In this document: positions 17,796 through 25,464 of the stretch, piece after piece | Layout: each line of letters begins with the position of its first letter | Position numbering within the stretch: position 1 is the stretch's first letter | Assembly (NCBI GenBank): GCA_002371705.1 | Contig: DFGI01000052.1 | Location: 1 to 27,375 of the forward strand | Reading direction: 5' to 3' | DNA from: Bacteroidales bacterium UBA3754 | GTDB taxonomy: Bacteria; Bacteroidota; Bacteroidia; Bacteroidales; UBA1715 | Length of the DNA: 27,375 bases | Notes under the pieces: model-generated | What the model saw: the letters and a program-made list of their open reading frames with translations, nothing else | The model's database searches: none | What the model was told of the DNA's origin: nothing | Position numbers and translations under genes: made by a program

Positions 17796-17901
17796 ATGTT
17801 TGGGACGCTTTTTATTTAATAAATTAAAATAATTGATAGACAATAAGATACAATAAGTTAGGGCACTCACGGATAAAGCGTGTATGATAGCAATAATGTG
17901 T

Positions 17902-17935
17902 AAAAACAAAAAAGGGATGGCAACCATCCCTTTTT
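17902..17935 (-). terminator. Rho-independent terminator of guaB
   Basis: A 12-bp perfect stem (17909-17920 with 17924-17935; core GGGATGG / CCATCCC) with the 3-nt loop CAA is followed on the minus strand by a U-rich tail (TTTTTTGTTTTT). It lies 5 nt past the guaB stop codon. Confidence 0.9.
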
Positions 17936-17940
17936 GTTCG

Positions 17941-19413
17941 TTATTCTCTGCTGTAATTTGGAGCTTCGCGGGTAATTGTCACATCGTGTGGGTGACTTTC
18001 GGCGTAGCCCGCACTGGTGATTTTTACAAATTTCACGTTGCGCAGCTCCGAAATAGTTGGCGCACCGCAGTAGCCCATACCTGAACGAAGTCCGCCCAGC
18101 AATTGATATACTTCCTCTGCCAATGTGCCACGATATGGAACTCGTGCCACAATTCCCTCTGGCACAAGTTTTTTCGCATCTGCCACATTCGATTGGAAAT
18201 AACGGTCTTTTGAACCTTGTTGCATTGCTTCCAACGAGCCCATTCCTCGGTATGATTTGAATTTTCGTCCTTGGTAAATAATTGTGTCGCCTGGAGATTC
18301 TTCCAAACCTGCGAACAACGACCCCAACATCACTGAGCTTGCGCCAGCCGCCAATGCTTTCACTATGTCGCCTGAGTAACGGATTCCACCATCGGCGATG
18401 ATAGGAACATCAGTGCCTTTGAGCGCTTCGGCAACATCGAATACTGCCGACAACTGCGGAACGCCAATACCGGCAATGATTCGCGTGGTACAAATAGAAC
18501 CTGGACCGATACCAACTTTTACCGCATCTGCGCCAGCTGCGACAAGTGCTTTTGCCGCTTCGGCGGTCGCAATATTTCCTGCTATGAAATCAATCTGCGG
18601 ATATAATTGTTTTGCCTTGTGAACCGTGTCAATCACACCTTTGGAATGTCCGTGGGCTGTGTCGATTACCACCACATCAACGCCTGCTTGTACAAGTGCT
18701 TCCAATCGGTCGAATGTGTTTGGAGCAGTACCAATCGAAGCACCTACACGCAAACGGCCTTTGTCGTCTTTACAGGCATGAGGATTGTCGATTGCTTTTG
18801 AAATATCTTTATATGTCAATAAGCCAACCAATGCGCCTTTTTCGTCAACAACCGGCAATTTTTCGATACGGTATTTCTGCAAAATGTCGGCGGCTTTGGT
18901 CATGTCGTCGCCTTGGGTAATTGTCACCAAGTTGTCTTTTGTCATTACATCGGAAATGCTTTTTTGCTTGTCGGAAACAAAGCGTAGGTCACGGTTCGTG
19001 ACAATACCAAGCAATTTCCGTCCTTCACCGATAACTGGAATACCACCGATTTTGAATTCTTCCATAAGTCCAAGAGCATCAGCAACTTTTGCATTTGGTG
19101 TGATTGTAACTGGATCGTAAATCATACCATTTTCGCATCGTTTCACTCGCTTTACTTCCAGAGCTTGTTGCTCTATCGACATGTTTTTGTGGATAATTCC
19201 TATACCGCCTTCGCGCGCCAACGCTATCGCCAAACGGGAGTCGGTAATTGTGTCCATCGCTGCCGAAACTATCGGGCAGTTCAGCGAAATATTACGTGTC
19301 AACTTTGTTGTAATATCCACTTGATTCGGCAACACTTCTGAATAGCGTGGCACTATCAGCACATCATCGAAGGTCAAGCCTTCACCTATAATTCTATCCG
19401 TTGTATATGACAT
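17941..19413 (-). CDS. guaB: IMP dehydrogenase
   Basis: This enzyme catalyses the NAD-dependent oxidation of IMP to XMP, the rate-limiting step of guanine nucleotide synthesis. The 490 residues have the TIM-barrel start (GLTFDDVLIVP, 12-22) and an inserted pair of CBS domains (~93-210, with GGIPVIGEGRKLLGIVTNRD and LPVVDEKGALVGLLTYKD). The substrate Asp is in VVIDTAHGHS (~248-257), the catalytic Cys308 in GIGPGSICTTR, and the flap motif in YRGMGSLEAM. Length and layout are ordinary for the family. The gene is bounded by a good promoter (19438-19469) and terminator (17902-17935) and is divergent from the U32 gene. Confidence 0.98.
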   Translation of the reverse strand: MSYTTDRIIGEGLTFDDVLIVPRYSEVLPNQVDITTKLTRNISLNCPIVSAAMDTITDSRLAIALAREGGIGIIHKNMSIEQQALEVKRVKRCENGMIYDPVTITPNAKVADALGLMEEFKIGGIPVIGEGRKLLGIVTNRDLRFVSDKQKSISDVMTKDNLVTITQGDDMTKAADILQKYRIEKLPVVDEKGALVGLLTYKDISKAIDNPHACKDDKGRLRVGASIGTAPNTFDRLEALVQAGVDVVVIDTAHGHSKGVIDTVHKAKQLYPQIDFIAGNIATAEAAKALVAAGADAVKVGIGPGSICTTRIIAGIGVPQLSAVFDVAEALKGTDVPIIADGGIRYSGDIVKALAAGASSVMLGSLFAGLEESPGDTIIYQGRKFKSYRGMGSLEAMQQGSKDRYFQSNVADAKKLVPEGIVARVPYRGTLAEEVYQLLGGLRSGMGYCGAPTISELRNVKFVKITSAGYAESHPHDVTITREAPNYSRE

Positions 19414-19437
19414 AGCGTTTTGTATTTATAAATTGAG

Positions 19438-19469
19438 CAAAATTAGAGATTTTTTCATTCTTTGCCAAA
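19438..19469 (-). promoter_or_regulatory. Bacteroidetes-type promoter of guaB
   Basis: On the minus strand this reads TTTG (19469-19466), 20 nt, then TAATTTTG (19445-19438). Both boxes match the TTTG / TAnnTTTG consensus. The predicted start site near 19431 gives a leader of about 18 nt before the ATG at 19413. Confidence 0.7.
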
Positions 19470-19518
19470 AAAACTGCGATTGTAAAAACAAATTTTATTC
19501 ATTTTCCATATTAAACCG

Positions 19519-19526
19519 TACCTTTG
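19519..19526 (+). promoter_or_regulatory. -7 box of the U32 (trhP-like) gene
   Basis: TACCTTTG is an exact TAnnTTTG match 25 nt before the ATG. The expected -33 position holds only T-rich sequence (TTTTATT near 19493-19499), so the upstream element is weak. Confidence 0.5.
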
Positions 19527-19551
19527 TCGCCTGTAGAATCAATTTTTACTC

Positions 19552-20817
19552 ATGGCATTACAAAGAACAGATATAGAAATAATGGCACCTGTTGGCTCGT
19601 ATGAGTCGCTTATGGCAGCCATTCAGGCTGGGGCGAATTCGGTGTATTTCGGCATAGAAATGCTGAATATGCGCGCACGTTCGTCGAATAATTTCACGAC
19701 CGAAGATTTGGCGAATATTGTGAAAATTTGCAATGAACACGGCATAAAATCCTACTTGACCGTAAACACAATTATTTACGACAAGGATATGGAAACCTTG
19801 CACAAGGTGATGAAAGCGGCAAAGGACAACAACGTTTCTGCCATCATTGCCTGCGACATTGCCGCCATTCAATGTGCTATGGAGTATGGTGTTGAGGTTC
19901 ATATTTCCACGCAACTTAATATTTCGAACACGCAGGCGGTGCGTTTCTTTTCGCAATATGCCGATGTGGTGGTACTTGCGCGGGAATTGAACTTGATGCA
20001 GGTTAAGGAAATTTATAAGGCAATTCAAGACGAACATATCTGTGGACCGAAAGGTGAATTGGTGAAACTTGAAATGTTTTGTCATGGAGCGTTGTGCCAG
20101 GCAATTTCGGGAAAATGCTATTTGAGTTTGCACGAAAACAACTATTCGGCAAACAAAGGTGCGTGTCTGCAAACGTGCCGCAAAGCTTACATTGTTACGG
20201 AAAAGGAAACGGGCAACGAGTTGGAAATCGACAACGAATATATTATGTCGCCCAAAGATCTTTGTACAATTGGTTTTCTTGACGAATTGATTGACGCTGG
20301 CGTGCGTGTGCTGAAAATCGAAGGTCGTGCCCGTAGTGCGGAATACGTGAAAACCGTGGTGGAATGCTACAATCAAGCGATTGAAGAAATTATCGCCGGA
20401 ACCTATGCCGACAACACGGAGCAAAAAGTTGCAGCGTGGAAAGAACGCCTTTCGCGGGTTTTCAACCGTGGCTTTTGGAATGGCTATTATTTAGGTCAAC
20501 GACTTGGCGAGTGGAGCCGTCACTACGGCAGTAGCGCCACAAAGACGAAAATTGCCATAGGCAAGTGCACCAACTATTTCTCAAATCTGAATGTTGCGGA
20601 ATTTTTGATGCAGTCCGACGAACTTTGTCAGGGCGACGAGATTCTCATCACTGGTCCTACGACTGGCGTTATCGAAATGACCGCCAACGACATACGTGTT
20701 GATTTGAAAACAGTGGAAAAGACTGTCAAAGGTGAATTGTTTTCAATGAAAACGGAAAAAATTCGTCGTGGCGACAAACTATTTAAAGTAGTTGATTCAG
20801 AGTTGGTTAAGAAATAA
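19552..20817 (+). CDS. trhP: U32-family protein, probable prephenate-dependent tRNA uridine-34 hydroxylase
   Basis: This 421-residue member of the peptidase U32 family has an N-terminal TIM-barrel-like domain (APVGSYESLMAAIQAGANSV, 12-31) and the U32 signature KLEMFCHGALCQAISGKCYL (172-191), then KGACLQTCR. Cysteines C177, C182, C189, C205 and C209 form a cluster consistent with an iron-sulfur site. LKIEGRARSAEYV (254-266) is also typical. Despite the family name, E. coli YegQ (TrhP) hydroxylates U34 of certain tRNAs using prephenate. This protein has the YegQ-like length, shorter than RlhA, which acts on 23S rRNA. The exact function is transferred by family and was not tested. It stands alone, divergent from guaB, and REP-like hairpins follow its stop. 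Confidence 0.85.
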   Translation: MALQRTDIEIMAPVGSYESLMAAIQAGANSVYFGIEMLNMRARSSNNFTTEDLANIVKICNEHGIKSYLTVNTIIYDKDMETLHKVMKAAKDNNVSAIIACDIAAIQCAMEYGVEVHISTQLNISNTQAVRFFSQYADVVVLARELNLMQVKEIYKAIQDEHICGPKGELVKLEMFCHGALCQAISGKCYLSLHENNYSANKGACLQTCRKAYIVTEKETGNELEIDNEYIMSPKDLCTIGFLDELIDAGVRVLKIEGRARSAEYVKTVVECYNQAIEEIIAGTYADNTEQKVAAWKERLSRVFNRGFWNGYYLGQRLGEWSRHYGSSATKTKIAIGKCTNYFSNLNVAEFLMQSDELCQGDEILITGPTTGVIEMTANDIRVDLKTVEKTVKGELFSMKTEKIRRGDKLFKVVDSELVKK

Positions 20818-20822
20818 GAATT

Positions 20823-20919
20823 GCCGTCTCGACGGGCTCAACGACCAAATAACTAATAAAGTGTTTCTAATGGCGGAGAGGCTTATGGAATAACGGGTGA
20901 CTGAGCTTGTCGAAGTCAC
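20823..20919. repeat. Pair of inverted REP-like palindromic elements
   Basis: Two related units face each other between trhP and the flippase gene. The left unit (20826-20846) is the reverse complement of GGTCGTTGAGCCCGTCGAGA. The right unit (20896-20915) reads GGTGACTGAGCTTGTCGAAG. They share TGAGC..GTCGA. The right one also folds as a hairpin, with GTGACT at 20897-20902 pairing with AGTCAC at 20914-20919. This layout resembles the REP/BIME repeats scattered in many bacterial genomes. No U run follows, so it is not a classical terminator. Confidence 0.6.
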
Positions 20920-20934
20920 ATTATAAAACAGACA

Positions 20935-22227
20935 ATGAGTGTTTGGCAGGAAATAAAAGGTTTCGTTTCATCCGAAATTATAAAAAATTCGGCTAAACTT
21001 CTCAGTGCCAGTATTATAGTGCAAATTATCGGTTTGCTTGTTTATCCAATTCTCACACGTTTATATAGTCCCGAAGATTTTGGATTGATAAATTTATTTT
21101 TGAGCATTGCGGGCGTGCTGTCGTTGTTTGCCACGGCAGAATTCCAGTATGCCATTTTGCTTCCGAAATCCGAAGAAAAGGCAATTTCGTGTGTTCATAT
21201 TGGTGGATTAATCACATTGGTGGTTGTGGGTTTATTGGTCTGCACAATTCCGTTTTCGGAAACTATCTCTGGTTGGTTCAATGCGCCGAATTTGGCGGAA
21301 TGGTATTGGGCGATTCCTATTTTTGTACTGCTTTCGGGAATGTGGACACTCTTAAATTATTGGTACACAAGGAATAAACGTTTTGGCGAAATTGGCACAT
21401 ATCAAGTCACGCAATGTTTGACAAACGCGGCGGCAAAATGTGGTTTCGGATTCGTTGGATTTTTGAACGGGGGTTTGATTCTTTCTGCAATTGTATCGCC
21501 GTTCATAGCATTGGGAATGAGCCTTGCAACCACGTGGAAATCAAGTATAAAGCCACTTTTTTCTTGTAAACCATCGCCGTTGTCCACAATGTTCAAGGAA
21601 TATTCCAATTTCCCGAAATACTCGTTGCCACGGGCGATTATAAACTATTTCAGCGGAACTATGCCGATATTCATACTCACGCCGTACTTTGGTTTAACTG
21701 AAATTGGATTTTTCGGTATGGCACTTACGCTTGCATTTAAGCCTATCAATATGATTTCCAGTTCATTGTACCAAGTTCTTTTCCAAAAAACTTCAGAGCA
21801 AGTTCAAAACCGGACATCAATAAAACCGCAAATCTTTACATTTTTGAGAACATCCATATACATTATTATACCATGTTTTGCGTTGTTGTATTTTTTGTTG
21901 CCTTCGGTTATAGACATTCTTTTAGGGGAGAATTGGCACGAAACAGGTGAGTATATTCGACTGATGCTCTGTTGGTTAGCGGTCTCTTTTTTAGTGGCTC
22001 CAATTTGTTATATCTCTGATATTTTTCAAAAACAAAAAATCGGGCTGTTTTTTGAAATACTCTTGGTTTTGACCCGATTAGCCGGGCTTGGATTTGGAAT
22101 TTACACTCAAAGTTTCTTCAATGCAATTGTAGGCTATTGCATCGGTAGCACGGTGAGTATTTGTGCGCAGTTGATTTGGTATATCAGTTTGATTTTCAAC
22201 TACGAACGGACAGTTGCGGATTTATAG
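20935..22227 (+). CDS. Wzx-like polysaccharide flippase (MOP superfamily)
   Basis: This 430-residue polytopic inner-membrane protein has about 12 hydrophobic helices. The N-terminus (NSAKLLSASIIVQIIGLLVY, then PILTRLYSPEDFGLINLF) is the classic start of the oligosaccharide flippase group, which moves lipid-linked sugar units to the periplasmic face. Which glycan it exports cannot be told. It could serve the same polysaccharide as the sugar transferase at 15256-16644. Its 3' end overlaps the convergent GT4 gene by 28 nt. No own promoter is evident in the REP-containing gap upstream, so it may be read through from trhP. Confidence 0.88.
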   Translation: MSVWQEIKGFVSSEIIKNSAKLLSASIIVQIIGLLVYPILTRLYSPEDFGLINLFLSIAGVLSLFATAEFQYAILLPKSEEKAISCVHIGGLITLVVVGLLVCTIPFSETISGWFNAPNLAEWYWAIPIFVLLSGMWTLLNYWYTRNKRFGEIGTYQVTQCLTNAAAKCGFGFVGFLNGGLILSAIVSPFIALGMSLATTWKSSIKPLFSCKPSPLSTMFKEYSNFPKYSLPRAIINYFSGTMPIFILTPYFGLTEIGFFGMALTLAFKPINMISSSLYQVLFQKTSEQVQNRTSIKPQIFTFLRTSIYIIIPCFALLYFLLPSVIDILLGENWHETGEYIRLMLCWLAVSFLVAPICYISDIFQKQKIGLFFEILLVLTRLAGLGFGIYTQSFFNAIVGYCIGSTVSICAQLIWYISLIFNYERTVADL

Positions 22228-23348
22228 CAATTTCGTAGTTGCAGACCAATTTGCTGGCTTGAGAATGGCAGCGCATATTGGCGAAGTTTCTCACTATCAA
22301 AATTTTGGAAGTTATTGAGCATCCATTGTAGTGCGGAGTACAATCCATCTTCGTCGCCTACAGAAACCAAAATGCCAGTTTCTTGCGTAACTAACTGAGG
22401 AGCAATGCCAACCTGCGATGAAACCACTGGAATTCCGCTCGCCAGCGCTTCGGGAATCACCGTTGCAAATGTTTCATAGTTGGAAAATAGTACGAAAAAA
22501 TCGCTTTGGTGCATCCAGTCGCTCACTTGTTGTGGCGTTTGCTCGCCGACAAAACGGATAACTGAATTCAACATTAAATTTTGAGCTTCTTTGTGAATCT
22601 GTTTGAAATCGGGACCCGTACCTATTATAATAAGCTCAAAATCAAATCGTTCATCTGACAGCCGTTGGACGGCTCGCAATATGCCACGAATATTCTTTGC
22701 TGATTCGTCAAAGCAGGAAACGTGCAGAATCCGTCTTTTTGTTCGTGGTTGTTTTTCTTGCGGCACATAGAAAAAATCATCAACAACATTTCCTACGCAA
22801 ATAGTCCGTTTTGCTTGTAAACCAACGCATTGCATTGCGTCTGCCAATGTTTGGGAAACAGGCAATAAACATTCCGCATTTCGTACAACCGTTTGGCTGA
22901 GATGTTTTCTCAAAAATCCTGTATATGTTTGCTTTTCAGGCAAATACCGAGACCATTGTTCGGTAATAATATAGGGGATTCCATATTTTTTCTTTAAAAG
23001 ATATGCCAGAAATCCTGTTCGTGTAAGTATATGTGCGTGAGTAACTTTTGGCTTCCCCCAGTTTGACAAAACGTGTGCGTAGCCTTTTTGGAATGCACGA
23101 AAATATGTGACAATTTTTCGCAACAATCCAACTTTTTTCGGATAATAGACAATTGTTTCGAGAACTCCCTGATTTTTATTCGTAACTATCTCATAATCAG
23201 TTATGTTTTTGTCGGCAAGTAAGAATAACACGCATACATCTGTATAGCGGGAAGCGGCCAAAGCGTGTTTTTGTACAAATAATCCTGCCATCGCATCGTA
23301 GCGATGAGGATACCATGCGCTCAAAAACAACACTTTTCTTCGATTCAT
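22200..23348 (-). CDS. GT4-family glycosyltransferase
   Basis: This cytoplasmic, membrane-associated GT-B retaining glycosyltransferase of 382 residues has an N-terminal acceptor domain (VLFLSAWYPHRYDAMAGLFV, 6-25) and a C-terminal Glycos_transf_1 domain. The nucleotide-sugar EX7E motif is visible as E292 and E300 in YETFATVIPEALASGIPVVS. It probably adds a sugar to an envelope glycan, but donor and acceptor cannot be read. The gene starts 6 nt after the waaA stop, so the two are almost certainly co-transcribed. It runs tail to tail into the flippase gene. Confidence 0.9.
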   Translation of the reverse strand: MNRRKVLFLSAWYPHRYDAMAGLFVQKHALAASRYTDVCVLFLLADKNITDYEIVTNKNQGVLETIVYYPKKVGLLRKIVTYFRAFQKGYAHVLSNWGKPKVTHAHILTRTGFLAYLLKKKYGIPYIITEQWSRYLPEKQTYTGFLRKHLSQTVVRNAECLLPVSQTLADAMQCVGLQAKRTICVGNVVDDFFYVPQEKQPRTKRRILHVSCFDESAKNIRGILRAVQRLSDERFDFELIIIGTGPDFKQIHKEAQNLMLNSVIRFVGEQTPQQVSDWMHQSDFFVLFSNYETFATVIPEALASGIPVVSSQVGIAPQLVTQETGILVSVGDEDGLYSALQWMLNNFQNFDSEKLRQYALPFSSQQIGLQLRNCYKSATVRS

Positions 23349-23354
23349 TGTGCG

Positions 23355-24644
23355 TTATAAAAATTCTTGCAAACGTTTTACAATCTTCTCGGATGCACCT
23401 TTACTTGCGTAGAGAAAATCGTGGTTTTTCCGTCCAGATTCTTTTCTAAATTTCTCATCATCAACGAGTTTTGAAAGAATGTTGTAACATTCCTCTTCGT
23501 TTGTTATAGGAAATCCGCCAGCAACATTCTTTAATTGTAGTGCCTCATAGGAATTGATGTGCTTTGGTCCAAATAGTACTGGATTTGCAAATGCTGACGG
23601 TTCTGCAACATTGTGAACGCCAGTGGAAAATGCTCCGCCAACGTATGCGATGTCGGTGTTTTTGTAAAGTTTAGCCAGCATTCCAATTGTGTTTATGATG
23701 GCAACTCTGCACGTGGTTTTGCCGTTTCCTGTATTTGCAAAATCAGTATATCGCTGAGTTTCAATTCCTTCCTGACGGAATGTTTGTTCTATTGCTTGAA
23801 TGTGTGCTTCGTGCAGTTCGTGGGGAACTAAAAGCAATTGTAGATTGTCGTGTTCCTTGAAAACCCGTAGCAACGCAGGAAACAAATGTTTTTCGTCGGC
23901 TGGCCACAAACTTCCACCAATGAATGTTATTGGTAGTGGGTTTTCAAACAACTGAACGTCAGGTTGTTGCATAACAGCTTCCGCTTTTGCAATAATTTGG
24001 TCGTAACGGGCATCGCCAACCACTTCAAGACGGTTTTCATATGGGAAAATATTCAAGAACCGCTGTTTGTAGTCTTCCGAAACGGGAAGGATATACGTTA
24101 TATATTTGTAGAACAATCGGTTGATAATGGCATTCACACCTTTGTAGCGCATCGAATCTTCCGCCAATTCCGCCGAGCAGAGCAATACAGGCACGTTTGC
24201 CCAATGCGCCGCTAAAATAATTCCTGGCCACACATCGTATTTTGCTATCACCCACGCTTTGGGTTTCAGCCGTTTGAAAAAGATAAAATTTGTGATGCAC
24301 ACATCAAACGGCAAATACAGCGATAAATCAACATCTTCCTTGCGCCCGTGGTTCATCCCCGACGGCGAAAAAAACGATGCAACGATTTTTAGGTTTGGAT
24401 GTGATTTTTTCAGTGCTTTTATTATTTGTATGGATTGTTCCCATTCTCCAACCGACGCACTATGAAAAAAAACAATTTGTTCGTTGGCGTTTTCTTTTGC
24501 GAATTTTCGAATTCGTTTTGGTTGTGTGATTCTTCCAATCAGTCCTTCACGCATTTTTGCGTTAAACAACGCACCAATGCAGAACACAGGTATCACCAGA
24601 CATACGTAAAACAGTGTGTAAAATAACAAAAAAATGTAGGTCAT
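23355..24644 (-). CDS. waaA: 3-deoxy-D-manno-octulosonic acid transferase
   Basis: WaaA (KdtA) adds Kdo to the lipid A precursor at the inner membrane. The protein starts with a membrane anchor (MTYIFLLFYTLFYVCLVIPV). The Glycos_transf_N domain follows, with HSASVGE at residues 61-67, where the Glu of VGE is the expected catalytic base, and SFFSPSGMNH. The C-terminal half has FIGGSLWPADE and YVGGAFSTGVHNVAEP. I chose the ATG at 24644 (429 residues). A TTG 18 nt upstream (24662) is in frame, but it lies 1-2 nt from the -7 box at 24664-24671 and so at or before the likely transcription start. GT4 follows directly. Confidence 0.92.
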   Translation of the reverse strand: MTYIFLLFYTLFYVCLVIPVFCIGALFNAKMREGLIGRITQPKRIRKFAKENANEQIVFFHSASVGEWEQSIQIIKALKKSHPNLKIVASFFSPSGMNHGRKEDVDLSLYLPFDVCITNFIFFKRLKPKAWVIAKYDVWPGIILAAHWANVPVLLCSAELAEDSMRYKGVNAIINRLFYKYITYILPVSEDYKQRFLNIFPYENRLEVVGDARYDQIIAKAEAVMQQPDVQLFENPLPITFIGGSLWPADEKHLFPALLRVFKEHDNLQLLLVPHELHEAHIQAIEQTFRQEGIETQRYTDFANTGNGKTTCRVAIINTIGMLAKLYKNTDIAYVGGAFSTGVHNVAEPSAFANPVLFGPKHINSYEALQLKNVAGGFPITNEEECYNILSKLVDDEKFRKESGRKNHDFLYASKGASEKIVKRLQEFL

Positions 24645-24663
24645 AATTCTGTAATATTTCAAG

Positions 24664-24694
24664 CAAATGTAGTGAGTTTTTCATATTTTGCAAT
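24664..24694 (-). promoter_or_regulatory. Promoter of waaA
   Basis: The minus strand reads TACATTTG at 24671-24664, an exact TAnnTTTG match. A TTG (24693-24691) lies 19 nt upstream, a partial -33 match. The predicted start near 24657 supports the ATG at 24644 as the waaA start codon. Confidence 0.6.
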
Positions 24695-24788
24695 ATGGAA
24701 AAGGTCGTAACGTATGAGAATCCAAATAGTGAGGATTCCATTATAGCCCGAACACAGAGCAAATCCGACCGAACAGATGTATTTTTCT

Positions 24789-24818
24789 GTTACTTTTTCT
24801 CTTGAAAGAAAAAGTAAC
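24789..24818. repeat. 12-bp perfect palindrome (GTTACTTTTTCT arms)
   Basis: GTTACTTTTTCT at 24789-24800 pairs with AGAAAAAGTAAC at 24807-24818 around a 6-nt loop. It lies just outside the larger nested inverted repeat and may form part of the same element or act as a terminator. Confidence 0.7.
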
Positions 24819-24837
24819 CAAAAAGTTCAAGACGGAC

Positions 24838-24992
24838 CCGCTCGGCTAAAAATCAATGTCGCTCACTAAAGGCGTTGAAGTGCCGCGCTATCGTTAGACA
24901 ACCCGTAGCGTACCAAGGCACCAACGCCTTTTTAACGTTCTCTCCATTGATTTTTTTAACGCCGCCCGGCTCAGTCGGACTGTCGTGCTGAC
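24838..24992. repeat. Large nested inverted repeat in a gene-free stretch
   Basis: The gap from 24663 to 25059 holds no supportable gene, but about 150 nt of it folds back on itself. AAAAATCAATG (24848-24858) pairs with CATTGATTTTT (24945-24955). AAAGGCGTTG (24868-24877) pairs with CAACGCCTTT (24922-24931). CGCTA (24886-24890) pairs with TAGCG (24906-24910). A GC-rich outer pair (CCGCTCGGC and GCCGCCCGGC) extends it imperfectly. It is more GC-rich than its surroundings. It could be a MITE-like or REP-derived element, or a structured RNA. Confidence 0.65.
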
Positions 24993-25059
24993 AAATGTTG
25001 TCGTATAGTGAAACAAAGATTAATTATTACCTATAACAGGTATTCTAAAGGGTAGTAGA

Positions 25060-25224
25060 TTATTGTTCCTTGTTATGTTCAAGTACAAGAGAAATTGCAT
25101 CTTTCATGTTTTCCATAAGTTCGTTCAATGTCTCACCCTGGGAAATTGCAGCAGGCAATTGCACACATTGTCCGCAATACCAACCACTCTTTGCGTCTTT
25201 TTGAATAGAAATAGTGTATTCCAT
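25060..25224 (-). CDS. HicB-like small protein (orphan antitoxin-type)
   Basis: This 54-residue protein begins MEYTISIQKDAKSGWYCGQC and continues VQLPAAISQGETLNELMENM. The pattern of strand, small-residue QLP segment and Q-G-E-T-L-x-E-x-M-x-N-x-x-D-A-I is that of the HicB/UPF0150 fold, an RNase H-like partial fold used by antitoxins of HicA toxins. It lacks the C-terminal DNA-binding domain of full-length HicB, and no HicA-like gene lies beside it. It may be an orphan antitoxin, a solitary regulator or a remnant. It lies 11 nt after the stop of the 56-residue gene, so the two are probably one transcript. Confidence 0.75.
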   Translation of the reverse strand: MEYTISIQKDAKSGWYCGQCVQLPAAISQGETLNELMENMKDAISLVLEHNKEQ

Positions 25225-25235
25225 GTTTGGTTAGT

Positions 25236-25406
25236 TCAGGCATTTTGTTGTTTTATAAGATCCATTACTTCTTTGCTTAAACGACCTTCTCGCTTGCGAA
25301 TCCGAAACAACTCGGAACGTGGCTTCACTTCTGTTTCAAGTATATACTGCGCTTTGCTCTGTATTTGAGCCAGCGTCAAGCCCGATAGTATGATTTTATC
25401 TTCCAT
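25236..25406 (-). CDS. Unknown 56-residue protein upstream of the HicB-like gene
   Basis: I do not recognise the family. The protein starts MEDKIILSGLTLAQIQSKAQ, has a short basic stretch (RIRKREGRLSKEV) and is predicted mostly helical. It has neither a signal peptide nor the HicA motif with its catalytic His. Tight spacing with the HicB-like gene and a plausible promoter upstream support real expression. It could be a small partner of the HicB-like protein, but this is inference from position only. Confidence 0.55.
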   Translation of the reverse strand: MEDKIILSGLTLAQIQSKAQYILETEVKPRSELFRIRKREGRLSKEVMDLIKQQNA

Positions 25407-25432
25407 AATTGGATTTTTTCAGCGCTAATGTA

Positions 25433-25462
25433 CAAACATTTACGGAAAAGCAAATGTTCAAA
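25433..25462 (-). promoter_or_regulatory. Possible promoter of the two small genes
   Basis: The minus strand has TTTG (25462-25459), 18 nt, then AATGTTTG (25440-25433), one mismatch to TAnnTTTG. It begins 3 nt before the end of the TIR-like gene and 27 nt before the ATG at 25406. Confidence 0.4.
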
Positions 25463-25464
25463 TA

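Noticed and set aside
19558..20424. Long minus-strand frame of 288 codons opposite trhP
   Set aside because: It is antisense to a gene with clear U32 motifs. Its product is rich in His, Phe, Asn and Arg with no domain, the usual shadow of biased codon use.
24663..25059. tRNA or other standard RNA gene in the structured gap
   Set aside because: The nested arms do not form a cloverleaf, and I see no tRNA-type T-loop or acceptor pattern.
24960..25060. A HicA toxin gene next to the HicB-like gene
   Set aside because: I read both flanks on the minus strand and found no frame with the HicA helix and catalytic His pattern.
25063..25368. Plus-strand frame of 101 codons
   Set aside because: The opposite strand holds a HicB-like gene and a second small gene with sensible spacing and promoter. 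This frame looks like a shadow.
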